DNA of 43,548 nt from Aeromicrobium sp. CnD17-E (GCF_024124745.1 NZ_JAMXRU010000015.1:1-43548); one strand, 5' to 3'; counted from the first letter of the stretch, positions 16,260 to 23,824 are shown. Notes: generated from the sequence alone by a model not told the origin. Program-made: numbers and translations.

Positions 16260-16880
16260 ATGAGCGCCGATGCTGCCGCCGTCGTGTCGGCTATCGCGGC
16301 TGCGGCTAGCGCCGTGCTCACACTGATTGCCGTCGTCATCGCGGCCGCAACGCTCATCGGTGCGCGCAAGGACGCACAGCGCGCTACGGCTCAGGCAGAG
16401 ACTGACCGCAGGGAAGATCTGCGGCCCTACCTCACGCCCGAACTGGAACGAGAACTCCTTAGCCACGGGACCTTGAACCTCGTCATCAAGAACTGGGGCC
16501 GCACGGCCGCACGCGACGTCCAGGTCGCCTTTACGCCTCCGCCCCCGACCGACTTGGTGTCGCTACCCGACAGCGACATGATGAAGTGGCTCTACGAGGC
16601 TTACGCAAAACCGATCACGCTTTGGCCGCCGCGGTGGCGCATGACGAACGTCTACCGCGCGGGACAGGACGAGACGGCGCCGGTCAGTCTCAAGATCACG
16701 TACGAGGGGCCCGATGGACACCAGTACGAAGACGACTTCACGCTCGACCCCGCGCCGCTGCTCAAGACCACTGCGAGCAGCCCGAGCGACCCTTCCACCT
16801 CTGACCCAGGCGCACGACAAGAAGCGTGGCTGAAGCGCATCGCTCGTGGTTTGGAAGCGCTCACCCGGACGATGCGGTGA
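16260..16880 (+). CDS. Membrane-anchored protein of unknown function
   Basis: A 206-residue protein counted from ATG 16260; an in-frame ATG at 16215 would add 15 residues. Residues about 5-35 form one hydrophobic helix (VVSAIAAAASAVLTLIAVVI), followed by a charged helix (RKDAQRATAQAETDRREDLR) that may be a coiled coil. The remaining part looks like a beta-sandwich with an NWGRTAARDVQVAFTPPPP stretch, as in many phage- and island-borne 'short N-terminal TM plus immunoglobulin-like' proteins. I recognise no enzyme motif. It lies in the accessory block before tRNA-Phe and overlaps the 3' part of the opposite-strand XRE frame. Confidence 0.7.
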   Translation: MSADAAAVVSAIAAAASAVLTLIAVVIAAATLIGARKDAQRATAQAETDRREDLRPYLTPELERELLSHGTLNLVIKNWGRTAARDVQVAFTPPPPTDLVSLPDSDMMKWLYEAYAKPITLWPPRWRMTNVYRAGQDETAPVSLKITYEGPDGHQYEDDFTLDPAPLLKTTASSPSDPSTSDPGARQEAWLKRIARGLEALTRTMR

Positions 16881-17284
16881 ACCCAAGGTGCAGTCAGCGG
16901 GTTCGAAGTACGCGCGCCCGCTCCGGTCTCGAGGTGCATCGCACACGACCGCACGAAGGCATCAACTGACAGGGGCCTCGTAGGACGCGATCGCTTGCGC
17001 GAGGAGCCGTTCGCCAGCGCGCACTGAACGTGCGTCACCCTCGAGGGGAAGAGATCCGACACGCTGATATCGAGGGCCTGGGCAAGCATCGGGAGATGAC
17101 TCGCGCCAAGGTCCTGTTGGCCACGTTCGAGTCTCGACAGCGTGGAGTGGTGAACCCCAACGGCATCGGCGACAGACGCCAGGCTCAGGCCAAGTTCAGT
17201 TCGACGCGCAGCAACGCGGCGGCCCAGTTCGGTGAGGGTCGCTCGACGGCCTTCGGACCTGCCCGGGGTGTCAGTAACGGGCAT
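16652..17284 (-). CDS. XRE-family helix-turn-helix regulator, C-terminus doubtful
   Basis: The N-terminal 85 residues are a clear HTH_3/XRE domain (RRTELGLSLASVADAVGVHH then STLSRLERGQQDLGASHL, ending SDLFPSR). After about residue 90 the sequence becomes Ser/Arg-rich with no recognisable fold, and from base 16880 it is simply antisense to the membrane-protein gene. The open frame is 210 codons, but the working protein is probably only the first 90-140 residues, or the gene has lost its proper 3' end. It lies just before tRNA-Phe in an accessory block. The target is unknown. Confidence 0.6.
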   Translation of the reverse strand: MPVTDTPGRSEGRRATLTELGRRVAARRTELGLSLASVADAVGVHHSTLSRLERGQQDLGASHLPMLAQALDISVSDLFPSRVTHVQCALANGSSRKRSRPTRPLSVDAFVRSCAMHLETGAGARTSNPLTAPWVHRIVRVSASKPRAMRFSHASCRAPGSEVEGSLGLLAVVLSSGAGSSVKSSSYWCPSGPSYVILRLTGAVSSCPAR

Positions 17285-17326
17285 CCACTCACTCCTTGAT
17301 CGCGCAGGTTCAAGAGTTCAAACCCT

Positions 17327-17351
17327 CCCGCGACTTCCGCGGGCCTTCTTT
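17327..17351 (+). terminator. Terminator-like hairpin with short T-rich tail
   Basis: CCCGCG (17327-17332) pairs with CGCGGG (17338-17343) around ACTTC and is followed by CCTTCTTT. It lies in the 145-bp space between the XRE gene and tRNA-Phe. The preceding TTCAAACCC resembles a tRNA T-loop, but no cloverleaf can be formed. Confidence 0.45.
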
Positions 17352-17429
17352 GATCTGAGTCTGGGATTGGAGGGGTGGAGGGGAAACAATTACCCTGGAA
17401 AGCAGTCCCACTTACCGGGACCGCTCAGG

Positions 17430-17502
17430 TGGTCAGGAGCGGGGTCGAACCGCTGACCTTCCGCTTTTCAGGCGGACGCTCTACCAACTGAGCTACCTGA
17501 CC
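17430..17502 (-). tRNA. tRNA-Phe (GAA)
   Basis: The minus strand folds into a full cloverleaf of 73 nt. The acceptor is GGTCAGG/CCTGACC, the D stem GCTC/GAGC, and the anticodon stem TCCGC/GCGGA with loop CTGAAAA, giving anticodon GAA. The T arm is AGCGG-TTCGACC-CCGCT, with discriminator A. CCA is not encoded. A TAAGGT hexamer at 17532-17537 (minus strand) is a candidate -10. The accessory genes end right at its 3' side, the usual integration end for tRNA-targeting islands. Confidence 0.95.
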
Positions 17503-17528
17503 GTCGCCCGTCGTCGTGCCGGGCGACG
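17502..17528. repeat. Inverted repeat between nitroreductase and tRNA-Phe
   Basis: CGTCGCCCG (17502-17510) pairs perfectly with CGGGCGACG (17520-17528). It may end nitroreductase transcription before tRNA-Phe or fold in the tRNA precursor leader. The two cannot be separated by sequence. Confidence 0.45.
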
Positions 17529-17592
17529 ATCACCTTATCGCACGTCCTCGGGAGGATGCGCAGGCGGTGACCGTCGCCCGCGACGAGCGGGC

Positions 17593-18204
17593 TCAGACGA
17601 CGGTGACGGCGTCGTCGAAGGAGATGCGCGGCAGTCGGTCGCCCCACGCGTCGGGGCCGGGGTGACCGATGTTGATGACGTACTCGGAGCGCCACGACGT
17701 GCCCGCGAGGAACTCGGCGTCGACGCCGGCGCGGTCGAAGCCGGCCATCGGACCTGCGGCCAGACCGGCCGCGCGGATGGCGAGGATCAGGTAGCCCGTC
17801 TGGAGCGCGGTGTTGAGACGTGCGTTGTCGACGCGCAGCTCGGCGTCGTCGTCGAACATCTTGCGCACACCGGGCGCGTGGGGGAAGTGCTCCGCGAGGC
17901 GCTCCTGGAAGGCCTCGTCGGCCGCGACGATGACGACGGCCGGCGCCGACGCCGTCTTCGCCTTGTTGCTGCCGCCCATGTGCTGCACGAGGCGCTCACG
18001 GGCCTCGGGGCTCTGCACCACGACGAGGCGCAGCGGCTGGTTGTTCATCGCCGTCGGGCCGAAGCGGAACAGGTCGTGGATCGCGCGGATGTCCTCGACC
18101 GTGACCGGCTCGTCGGTGAACGTGTTCGCGGTACGCGCCTCACGGAACAGCGCGTCGAGGGCCGCGTCGTCGAGGACGTACGGCGTCGTGCTCGTGGAAG
18201 TCAT
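17593..18204 (-). CDS. Nitroreductase-family protein, RutE-like (malonic semialdehyde reductase)
   Basis: A 203-residue FMN-binding nitroreductase-fold protein. The start TANTFTDEPVT, the segment FRFGPTAMNNQPLRLVVVQS, the GGSNKAKTASAPAVVIVA region, and the late GTSWRSEYVINIGHPG match the RutE/YdfG-linked subgroup, which reduces malonic semialdehyde or other small carbonyls with NAD(P)H. No other pyrimidine-degradation (rut) gene is near, so a general nitro- or carbonyl-reductase role is equally possible. It is monocistronic, running toward tRNA-Phe, with its promoter in the 243-bp palindrome-rich region upstream. Confidence 0.86.
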   Translation of the reverse strand: MTSTSTTPYVLDDAALDALFREARTANTFTDEPVTVEDIRAIHDLFRFGPTAMNNQPLRLVVVQSPEARERLVQHMGGSNKAKTASAPAVVIVAADEAFQERLAEHFPHAPGVRKMFDDDAELRVDNARLNTALQTGYLILAIRAAGLAAGPMAGFDRAGVDAEFLAGTSWRSEYVINIGHPGPDAWGDRLPRISFDDAVTVV

Positions 18205-18269
18205 GGAACGTTCAACGATGTCCGGCGAGGGCCGATTCCCGGTGTGACGCAGACCATGTGCGGTCGGCG

Positions 18270-18345
18270 GTTTACCACGGTCCCGTGGTAAACGTCGTCG
18301 TCCCGAGGCAAGGATCCCGCGGGACGACGACGTTTCCCGCGGGAA
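18270..18345. repeat. Block of interlocking palindromes upstream of the nitroreductase
   Basis: Three perfect palindromes follow each other and share ends. The first is GTTTACCACGG/CCGTGGTAAAC (18270-18280, 18283-18293, 2-bp spacer). The second is AAACGTCGTCGTCCC/GGGACGACGACGTTT (18290-18304, 18321-18335, 16-bp spacer). The third is TTCCCGCGGGAA (18334-18345). A TCCCGCGGGA palindrome (18315-18324) sits in the loop of the second, and CCGCGGGA recurs at 18353-18360. The region is noncoding, between the divergent nitroreductase gene and the tRNA-Asp terminator. It could be a multi-site operator, a cruciform-forming element or a repeat family. Confidence 0.7.
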
Positions 18346-18396
18346 GTTTGGACCGCGGGAGGGCGACGGCTGCCGGCTCCCGGGCAGGACCGCAGG

Positions 18397-18438
18397 ACGA
18401 GGAAGGGCCCACGCCTCGCGGCATGGGCCCTTCCTCGT
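18397..18438 (-). terminator. Strong hairpin downstream of tRNA-Asp
   Basis: Arms of 15 bp (18397-18411 and 18424-18438) pair perfectly around a 12-base loop. It begins 9 bp beyond the tRNA-Asp 3' end in the direction of transcription, so it is the likely terminator. It also separates the tRNA from the palindrome block. Confidence 0.75.
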
Positions 18439-18447
18439 GCTTCTCTG

Positions 18448-18521
18448 CGACCCCGACGGGACTCGAACCCGCGACCTCCGCCGTGACAGGGCGGCGCGCT
18501 AACCAACTGCGCCACGGGGCC
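18448..18521 (-). tRNA. tRNA-Asp (GTC)
   Basis: The minus strand gives a 74-nt cloverleaf. The acceptor is GGCCCCG/CGGGGTC, the D stem GCGC/GCGC, and the anticodon stem CCGCC/GGCGG with loop CTGTCAC, giving anticodon GTC. The T arm is GCGGG-TTCGAGT-CCCGT, with discriminator G as expected for tRNA-Asp. TACAGT at 18549-18554 (minus strand) is a candidate -10. This tRNA is the substrate class of the GluQRS enzyme encoded at 23825-24685 if queuosine is made. Confidence 0.95.
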
Positions 18522-18711
18522 TTGCAGTGCGGCTCAACCGCGGACGCAACTGTATCCCATGCCCGCGACCACCCACACCAGGGCCCCCTCCCGGGTGGCT
18601 GGGTCGGGGGGCGCGGCTGCGCGGACCTAGCACGACCGACACCTCGCCAGCACCGCTCCCGCATCCTGGGACGTCGTCCGCGCGGACGCCCGGGACGGTT
18701 CGATCACACCC

Positions 18712-19257
18712 ATGAGCCCACGACGTCGCCGCCACGCCCTGCCCCTCGCGCAGCTCGTGGAGCAGGCGACCTGTGTGGCCGAGCAGGTGCGGGCCGAGCT
18801 CCACTCCGTGCACGCCGACCCCGACGAGCGGTGGCACGTCCGCCTGCACCACGACGCCGACGTCGACGTCTGGCTCATCTCCTGGACGGAGGAGCAGGGC
18901 ACGCAGCTCCACGGCCACGGCGGGTCCAGCGGCGCGTTCACCATCGTCGCCGGCGAGCTCGACGAGCTCGTGTGGGACCCGGGCACGCGCGACCTCGAGG
19001 AGAGCACCCGCACGCGCGGCGACGTGGTGGCGTTCGGCCCCGGCTACGTGCACGACGTGCGCAACACGCGAGAGGCCACCGCCGTCAGCGTGCACGTGTA
19101 CTCGCCCCCGCTCGAGCGGATGGACTTCTTCGACGTCGAGCGTGGCTCGGACGGCGCCGACCGGCTCGTGCGCCTCGCGCACGTCTGGAGCGACGACCCC
19201 GAGATCGCCGCCCCCGAGAGCGTCCGCGGCCCCGCGGCAGGACGGGTCGCGTCGTGA
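18712..19257 (+). CDS. Cysteine dioxygenase type I
   Basis: A 181-residue cupin that oxidises L-cysteine with O2 to cysteine sulfinate. The iron ligands fit His67 and His69 in QLHGHGGSSGAFTI and His114 in GYVHDVRN, the 3-His arrangement of thiol dioxygenases. The stretch VWLISWTEEQGTQLH matches bacterial family members. The stop overlaps the rhodanese start as GTGA, so it leads an operon with a sulfur-handling enzyme and an ABC importer. The alternative substrate 3-mercaptopropionate cannot be excluded, because the bacterial family contains both types. Confidence 0.88.
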   Translation: MSPRRRRHALPLAQLVEQATCVAEQVRAELHSVHADPDERWHVRLHHDADVDVWLISWTEEQGTQLHGHGGSSGAFTIVAGELDELVWDPGTRDLEESTRTRGDVVAFGPGYVHDVRNTREATAVSVHVYSPPLERMDFFDVERGSDGADRLVRLAHVWSDDPEIAAPESVRGPAAGRVAS

Positions 19258-19712
19258 GCGCGCTGCCCACCGAGCCGCCCGGACGGCGCGCCCGCTTCGC
19301 CTCCGTCGACGCGCTGCTCGCCGACGCCCGACGCCAGCTCGTGCGCGTCACGCCCCACCAGGCTGAGCACCGTGTCCGCGCCGGCGCCGTCCTCGTCGAC
19401 ATCCGACCGCAGTGGCAGCGTGAGGCCGACGGGGTGGTGCCGGGGGCGCTGCACATCGACCGCAACCACCTCGAGTGGCGTCTGCACCCCGAGTCGGGAG
19501 CGAGCCTCCCGCAGGCGGCGTGGGACGCCGAGTGGATCGTCCTGTGCACCGAGGGCTACACGTCGTCGCTCGCCGCCGCCGCGCTGCGCTCGCTCGGCCT
19601 CGACGCCACCGACGTCGTCGGGGGCATCCATGCCTGGCGTGCGGCCGGACTCCCGGTCTCGACCTTTCCGATTGCCGATGTCAGTGGGGCCGGGGAGACT
19701 GTCGTCCCATGA
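19254..19712 (+). CDS. Rhodanese-like sulfurtransferase
   Basis: A 152-residue single-domain rhodanese. The first half carries VLVDIRPQWQREADGVVPGA, the typical D-R-x-x-x-W-x-x-x-G-x-x-P-G-A pattern. The active loop CTEGYTSS has Cys98 as the persulfide carrier. It accepts sulfur from a donor and passes it to cyanide or another acceptor, presumably handling sulfane sulfur from cysteine breakdown together with the dioxygenase before it. It starts with GTG 19254 overlapping the upstream stop, and its own stop overlaps the ABC ATPase start as ATGA, so all three are co-translated. Confidence 0.87.
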   Translation: MSALPTEPPGRRARFASVDALLADARRQLVRVTPHQAEHRVRAGAVLVDIRPQWQREADGVVPGALHIDRNHLEWRLHPESGASLPQAAWDAEWIVLCTEGYTSSLAAAALRSLGLDATDVVGGIHAWRAAGLPVSTFPIADVSGAGETVVP

Positions 19713-20521
19713 TCGAGTACCGGTCCGTCGGGAAGACGTTCCCGGACGGGACCCAGGCCGTCGCCTCCTTCGACCTCACCATTCCCTCGCGCACCACCAC
19801 CGTGTTCGTCGGCTCCTCCGGCTGCGGCAAGACGACGCTGCTGCGGATGGTCAACCGCATGGTCGACCCGACCGCCGGCCAGGTGCTCATCGACGACGTC
19901 GACGTCGCCACGCAGAACCCCGTTGCCCTGCGACGTAGCATCGGGTACGTCATGCAGCACGCCGGCCTGCTGCCGCACCGCAAGGTCGTCGACAACGTCG
20001 CCACGGTGCTCCGGCTCAACGGCTCCGACAAGAAGTCGGCGCGGGAGCGGTCGCTGGAGGTGCTGCACACGGTCGGGCTCGACGAGACCCAGGCGCGCAA
20101 GTACCCGGGCCAGCTGTCCGGCGGGCAGCAGCAGCGCGTCGGGGTGGCCCGCGGTCTCGCGGCCGACCCCAACATCCTGCTCATGGACGAGCCGTTCGGC
20201 GCGGTCGACCCGATCGTCCGGCTCGAGCTGCAGGCCGAGCTGCGCCGGCTCCAGACCCAGCTCGACAAGACGATCGTGTTCGTCACCCACGACATCGACG
20301 AGGCGTTCGCGCTCGGCGACCAGGTCGTCATCCTCAAGAAGGGTGGCGAGGTGGCCCAGGTCGGTGCCCCCGCCGACATCCTCGCCCGGCCGGCCGACGA
20401 CTTCGTCGCCAGCTTCGTCGGCCTCGACAAGGGCGGCCGCTCGCTGCACGTGGAGGACCGCGAGGGCCGCAAGGTCGTCGTCGACGCGTCGGGGCGTCCC
20501 GCCGGCGTGCTGGAGGGCTGA
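19709..20521 (+). CDS. ABC importer ATPase, OpuCA/ProV type
   Basis: A 270-residue ATP-binding subunit. It has Walker A GSSGCGKTT (near residue 35), Q-loop VMQHAGLLPH, the ABC signature LSGGQQQRVGVARGL, Walker B ILLMDEPFGAVDP, and the switch His in FVTHDIDEA. The PFGAVDPI/IDEAFALGD style is that of quaternary-amine (glycine betaine, choline, carnitine) importers. The C-terminal CBS pair found in many ProV/OpuCA proteins is missing or reduced to a short tail. ATG 19709 overlaps the rhodanese stop. With the next three genes it makes a complete importer. Confidence 0.9.
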   Translation: MIEYRSVGKTFPDGTQAVASFDLTIPSRTTTVFVGSSGCGKTTLLRMVNRMVDPTAGQVLIDDVDVATQNPVALRRSIGYVMQHAGLLPHRKVVDNVATVLRLNGSDKKSARERSLEVLHTVGLDETQARKYPGQLSGGQQQRVGVARGLAADPNILLMDEPFGAVDPIVRLELQAELRRLQTQLDKTIVFVTHDIDEAFALGDQVVILKKGGEVAQVGAPADILARPADDFVASFVGLDKGGRSLHVEDREGRKVVVDASGRPAGVLEG

Positions 20522-20524
20522 CCG

Positions 20525-21226
20525 GTGGAGTGGGCGTGGCGCAACCGTGACCAGGTGCTCGAGCTGTTCTGGCAGCACACCTGGCTGAGCGTCGTGCCCC
20601 TCGTGATCGGGTTCGCCGTCGCCGTGCCGATCGGCTGGTACGCCAGCCGGCACCCGCGGCTGCGGGGCACGCTGCTCGGCGCGGGCAGCGTGCTGTACAC
20701 GATCCCCTCGCTGGCGCTGTTCGTCACGCTGCCCGGCATCATCGGGACGGGCTTCCTCGACCCCCTCAACGTGGTGGTGGCGCTCAGCATCTACGCCGTC
20801 GCGATCATGGTGCGCACCGCCGCCGACGCGTTCGCCTCCGTCTCGCCCGCCGTGCTCGACTCCGCGACCGCCACCGGGTACTCCTCCCGCCAGCGCGGGT
20901 TCGGCGTCGAGCTGCCGCTGGCCGGCCCGGTCCTGCTGGCCGGCATCCGCGTGGTCAGCGTCTCGACCGTCAGCCTGGTCAGCGTCGGTGCCCTGATCGG
21001 CGTCTCCAGCCTCGGGTCGCTGTTCACCAACGGCTACCGACGCGACTTCCTCACCGAGATCGTCGTCGGCCTCGTGGGCATCGTGGTCCTGGCGCTCGTC
21101 CTCGACGCCCTCCTGGTGCTCGCCGGACGACTGCTCATGCCGTGGAGCCGAGCGAGCAGTCGCCCACGCGGCCCGCTCTGGCGCCGTCTGGTCGGACGTC
21201 CGAGCGCTGTCGGAGGGGTCGCATGA
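20525..21226 (+). CDS. ABC importer permease, OpuCB/ProW type (first)
   Basis: A 233-residue inner-membrane permease with about five to six helices. The EAA-loop region reads VSPAVLDSATATGYSSRQRG followed by VELPLAGPVLLAGIR. The start TWLSVVPLVIGFAVAVPIGW is typical of OpuCB/YehW permeases. It begins at GTG 20525, three bases after the ATPase stop, and overlaps the second permease by ATGA. It forms the membrane channel as a heterodimer with that protein. Confidence 0.88.
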   Translation: MEWAWRNRDQVLELFWQHTWLSVVPLVIGFAVAVPIGWYASRHPRLRGTLLGAGSVLYTIPSLALFVTLPGIIGTGFLDPLNVVVALSIYAVAIMVRTAADAFASVSPAVLDSATATGYSSRQRGFGVELPLAGPVLLAGIRVVSVSTVSLVSVGALIGVSSLGSLFTNGYRRDFLTEIVVGLVGIVVLALVLDALLVLAGRLLMPWSRASSRPRGPLWRRLVGRPSAVGGVA

Positions 21227-21951
21227 GCGTCGTCTCCGACGCCGTCGACTGGCTCACCGACGGCGCGCACTGGACCGGCGACGCCGGCATCCCGAACCGC
21301 GTGCTCGAGCACCTCGGCTACACCGGCCTCACCCTCGTCGTCGCCTCGGCGATCGCCGTGCCGCTCGGGCTGTACATCGGTCACACCGGACGCTTTCGCG
21401 GCCTGGCGATCGGGGTCACCGGCGCGCTGCGCGCCCTGCCCACGCTCGGGGTGCTGACGCTCCTCACGCTGCTGCTCGGCCTCGGTCTCGAGGCGCCGAT
21501 CCTCGCACTCACGGTGCTGGCGGTGCCGCCGCTGCTCGCCGGCGTGTACGCGGGCGTGGAGTCCGTCGACCCCCAGACCGTCGACGCCGCCCGCGCGCAG
21601 GGCATGACCGAGTGGCAGGTGCTCACTCGCGTCGAGGTCCCGCTGGGCCTGCCCCTCGTCGTCGGCGGCTTCCGCGCCGCGACGCTGCAGGTCGTCGCGA
21701 CCGCGACCGTCGCGGCCTACGTGTCCCTCGGCGGCCTCGGGCGCTACATCTTCGACGGCCAGGCCGTGCGCGACTACCCGCAGATGGTCGGTGGGTCGGT
21801 CGTCGTGGTCGTCCTCGCGCTGCTGCTCGACGGTCTGTTCGCCGTCGCGCAGGCGGCGGCCGAGCGGCGGGCCCGCCCCTCCCGACCGGCCACCAGCGCT
21901 TCCTCCAGCACCGATCCGACCCCCACCAGCCAGAGCACGACCACCCCCTAG
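21223..21951 (+). CDS. ABC importer permease, OpuCD type (second)
   Basis: A 242-residue permease. HLGYTGLTLVVASAIAVPLG and the EAA loop VDPQTVDAARAQGMTEWQVL with RVEVPLGLPLVVGGFR match the second permease of OpuC-like systems. ATG 21223 overlaps the previous stop and follows GGAGGGG; a longer frame upstream overlaps the first permease and is rejected. The last 30 residues are a Ser/Thr/Pro-rich cytoplasmic tail. The binding-protein gene follows after 7 bp. Confidence 0.88.
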   Translation: MSVVSDAVDWLTDGAHWTGDAGIPNRVLEHLGYTGLTLVVASAIAVPLGLYIGHTGRFRGLAIGVTGALRALPTLGVLTLLTLLLGLGLEAPILALTVLAVPPLLAGVYAGVESVDPQTVDAARAQGMTEWQVLTRVEVPLGLPLVVGGFRAATLQVVATATVAAYVSLGGLGRYIFDGQAVRDYPQMVGGSVVVVVLALLLDGLFAVAQAAAERRARPSRPATSASSSTDPTPTSQSTTTP

Positions 21952-21958
21952 GAGAGAC

Positions 21959-22870
21959 ATGTCCGTGCACAAGATCGGGCTCGGCGCCGCGCTCGCGGCC
22001 GCTGCCCTGACGTTGACCGCCTGCGGCGGCGACCCCACCGAGTCGGGCGCCTCCAGCTCCGACTCCGACACGATCGTCATCGGCTCCGCCGACTTCGGCG
22101 AGTCCGAGATCATCGCCGAGATCTACGCCCAGGCGCTCGAGGCCAAGGACGTCAAGGTCGAGAAGAAGCTGCGCATCGGCGCGCGCGAGGCCTACATCCC
22201 GGCGCTGGAGAACGGCGAGATCGACCTGATCCCCGAGTACACCGGCAACCTCCTGCTCTACTTCGACAAGAACGCCACGGCCACCGAGTCCGGCGCCGTC
22301 GACGACGCCCTCGAGGACGCGCTGCCCGAGAAGCTCGAGACCTTCGAGCCGGCCGCCGCCGAGGACAAGGACTCCTACAACGTCACGTCGGAGCTGTCGG
22401 AGAAGGAGGGCATCACCTCCATCGGCGACCTCAAGAAGCTCGGCACCGTCAAGGTCGGCGGCAACCCCGAGTTCGAGACCCGCTCCTACGGCGTGCCCGG
22501 CCTGAAGAAGGTCTACGGCGTCGAGGACGTCGACTTCACGGCGATCAGCGACTCCGGCGGACCGGCCACGGTCAAGGCGCTGAAGGACGGCGACGTCGAC
22601 GTCGCGAACATCTACTCCACGACCCCCTCCATCGCCGCCAACGACCTGGTGACGCTCGAGGACCCGGAGAACCTCATCGCGGCGCAGAACATCGTCCCGC
22701 TGATCAACGAGGCGAAGGCCAGCGACACGGTCGAGGACACCCTCGACGCGGTGTCGGAGCAGCTCACCACCGAGGACCTCATCGAGCTGAACGGTCGCGT
22801 CGACGGTGACGAGAAGGCCGACCCGGCCATGGTCGCCAAGGAGTGGCTGCAGGAGAAGAACCTCATCTGA
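21959..22870 (+). CDS. Substrate-binding lipoprotein, OpuCC/ProX type
   Basis: A 303-residue lipoprotein. The signal peptide ends in the lipobox LTAC with Cys22 as the lipid anchor, followed by a Ser/Asp-rich linker. The mature part starts IVIGSADFGESEIIAEIYAQ and contains LIPEYTGNLLLYF, characteristic of the OpuAC family that captures quaternary amines. ATG 21959 follows AGGAGAG. It is the last gene of the dioxygenase-rhodanese-importer operon and is followed by a strong terminator. Given the sulfur-related partners, a sulfur-containing betaine such as ergothioneine or a sulfonium compound is a possible ligand; this is inference. Confidence 0.9.
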   Translation: MSVHKIGLGAALAAAALTLTACGGDPTESGASSSDSDTIVIGSADFGESEIIAEIYAQALEAKDVKVEKKLRIGAREAYIPALENGEIDLIPEYTGNLLLYFDKNATATESGAVDDALEDALPEKLETFEPAAAEDKDSYNVTSELSEKEGITSIGDLKKLGTVKVGGNPEFETRSYGVPGLKKVYGVEDVDFTAISDSGGPATVKALKDGDVDVANIYSTTPSIAANDLVTLEDPENLIAAQNIVPLINEAKASDTVEDTLDAVSEQLTTEDLIELNGRVDGDEKADPAMVAKEWLQEKNLI

Positions 22871-22888
22871 GGTCGCCCACGCCCACCC

Positions 22889-22935
22889 GACGCCCCCTCC
22901 TCACGGCCTCTTCCGAGGCGCGCGGAGGGGGCGTC
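22889..22935 (+). terminator. Terminator of the cysteine dioxygenase-importer operon
   Basis: GACGCCCCCTCC (22889-22900) and GGAGGGGGCGTC (22924-22935) form a perfect 12-bp stem. Inside it, GCCTC/GAGGC makes a second hairpin. It begins 18 bp after the binding-protein stop. Confidence 0.8.
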
Positions 22936-22980
22936 GTCGCGTGCGAGCACGCCGCCTCGACCTGTGGCACCCTGTGACTC

Positions 22981-23793
22981 GTGCCACACGCCGACCTGCG
23001 GGGGATCTCCTTCCACCACACCGACACCGGTGAGCCCTGGCCGGGTGCTCCGACCCTCGTGATGGGGCACGGTCTGCTGTTCAGCGGGTGGATGTTCCAC
23101 CCGCAGGTGGCTGCGCTGCGCGACCGGTACCGGTGCATCACCGTCGACTGGCGCGGGCAGGGCGACACGCCGGCGGCCGAGGACGGGACCGCCGACATGG
23201 ACTCCCTGACCGGCGACCTGGTGGCCCTGCTGGACCACCTGGGTCTCGGAGCCGTGCACTACGCCGGTCTGTCGATGGGCGGATTCGTCGGCATGCGACT
23301 CGCCGCCCGGCACCCGGAGCGGGTGCGCTCGCTCGTGCTGCTCGACACCAGTGCCGGTCCCGAGGACCCGGACAAGGTGGCCCAGTACCGGCTGCTGGCC
23401 CGGGTCTACCGCTGGCTCGGCATCGGACCGGTGCGCGGCAAGGTCGAGCCGCTGATGTTCGGGCCGCACCTGCTCGCGTCGCCGCGGCGCGCGGAGGTCG
23501 TCGACCCGTGGGTGGCCAAGCTGCGCACGGTCGACCGGCCCGGCATGCGCGCCGCCATCCTCGGGGTCACCGACCGGCAGCCGGTGGTCGACGAGCTGCC
23601 CCTGATCACCGCTCCCACGCTCGTCGTGGTCGGCGCCGACGACGTCGCGACGCCCGTGGCCAAGGCGGAGGCGATCGCGGCCGCCATCCCCGGCGCACGG
23701 CTCGAGGTCGTGCCGGACGCTGGGCACTCCAGCACCGTCGAGCAGCCGGAGGCGGTCACCCGGCTGATGGAGTCGTTCCTCGCCGAGCACTGA
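22981..23793 (+). CDS. Alpha/beta hydrolase
   Basis: A 270-residue alpha/beta-hydrolase-fold enzyme. The oxyanion segment is VMGHGLLFSGWMF. The nucleophile elbow GLSMGG gives Ser98, and Asp220 in VVVGADDVATP and His249 in PDAGHSST complete the triad. The pattern fits the 3-oxoadipate enol-lactonase/esterase-like subgroup, but the substrate is not predictable. The start is GTG 22981, just after the terminator of the importer operon. It is convergent with gluQRS and appears monocistronic. Confidence 0.86.
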   Translation: MPHADLRGISFHHTDTGEPWPGAPTLVMGHGLLFSGWMFHPQVAALRDRYRCITVDWRGQGDTPAAEDGTADMDSLTGDLVALLDHLGLGAVHYAGLSMGGFVGMRLAARHPERVRSLVLLDTSAGPEDPDKVAQYRLLARVYRWLGIGPVRGKVEPLMFGPHLLASPRRAEVVDPWVAKLRTVDRPGMRAAILGVTDRQPVVDELPLITAPTLVVVGADDVATPVAKAEAIAAAIPGARLEVVPDAGHSSTVEQPEAVTRLMESFLAEH

Positions 23794-23824
23794 CGGCCCG
23801 GACCACGCTGCGCGTCGCGCCCGC

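Noticed and set aside
17306-17343. Sequence resembling a tRNA T-loop (TTCAAACCC) before tRNA-Phe
   Set aside because: The flanking bases do not form a T stem and no cloverleaf can be drawn. The region fits a hairpin terminator better. It could be an attachment-site remnant, but no matching copy was found.
18258-19253. Long plus-strand open frame leading into the rhodanese gene
   Set aside because: It crosses the palindromes, the tRNA-Asp gene in antisense and the cysteine dioxygenase gene in another frame. The rhodanese starts at GTG 19254.
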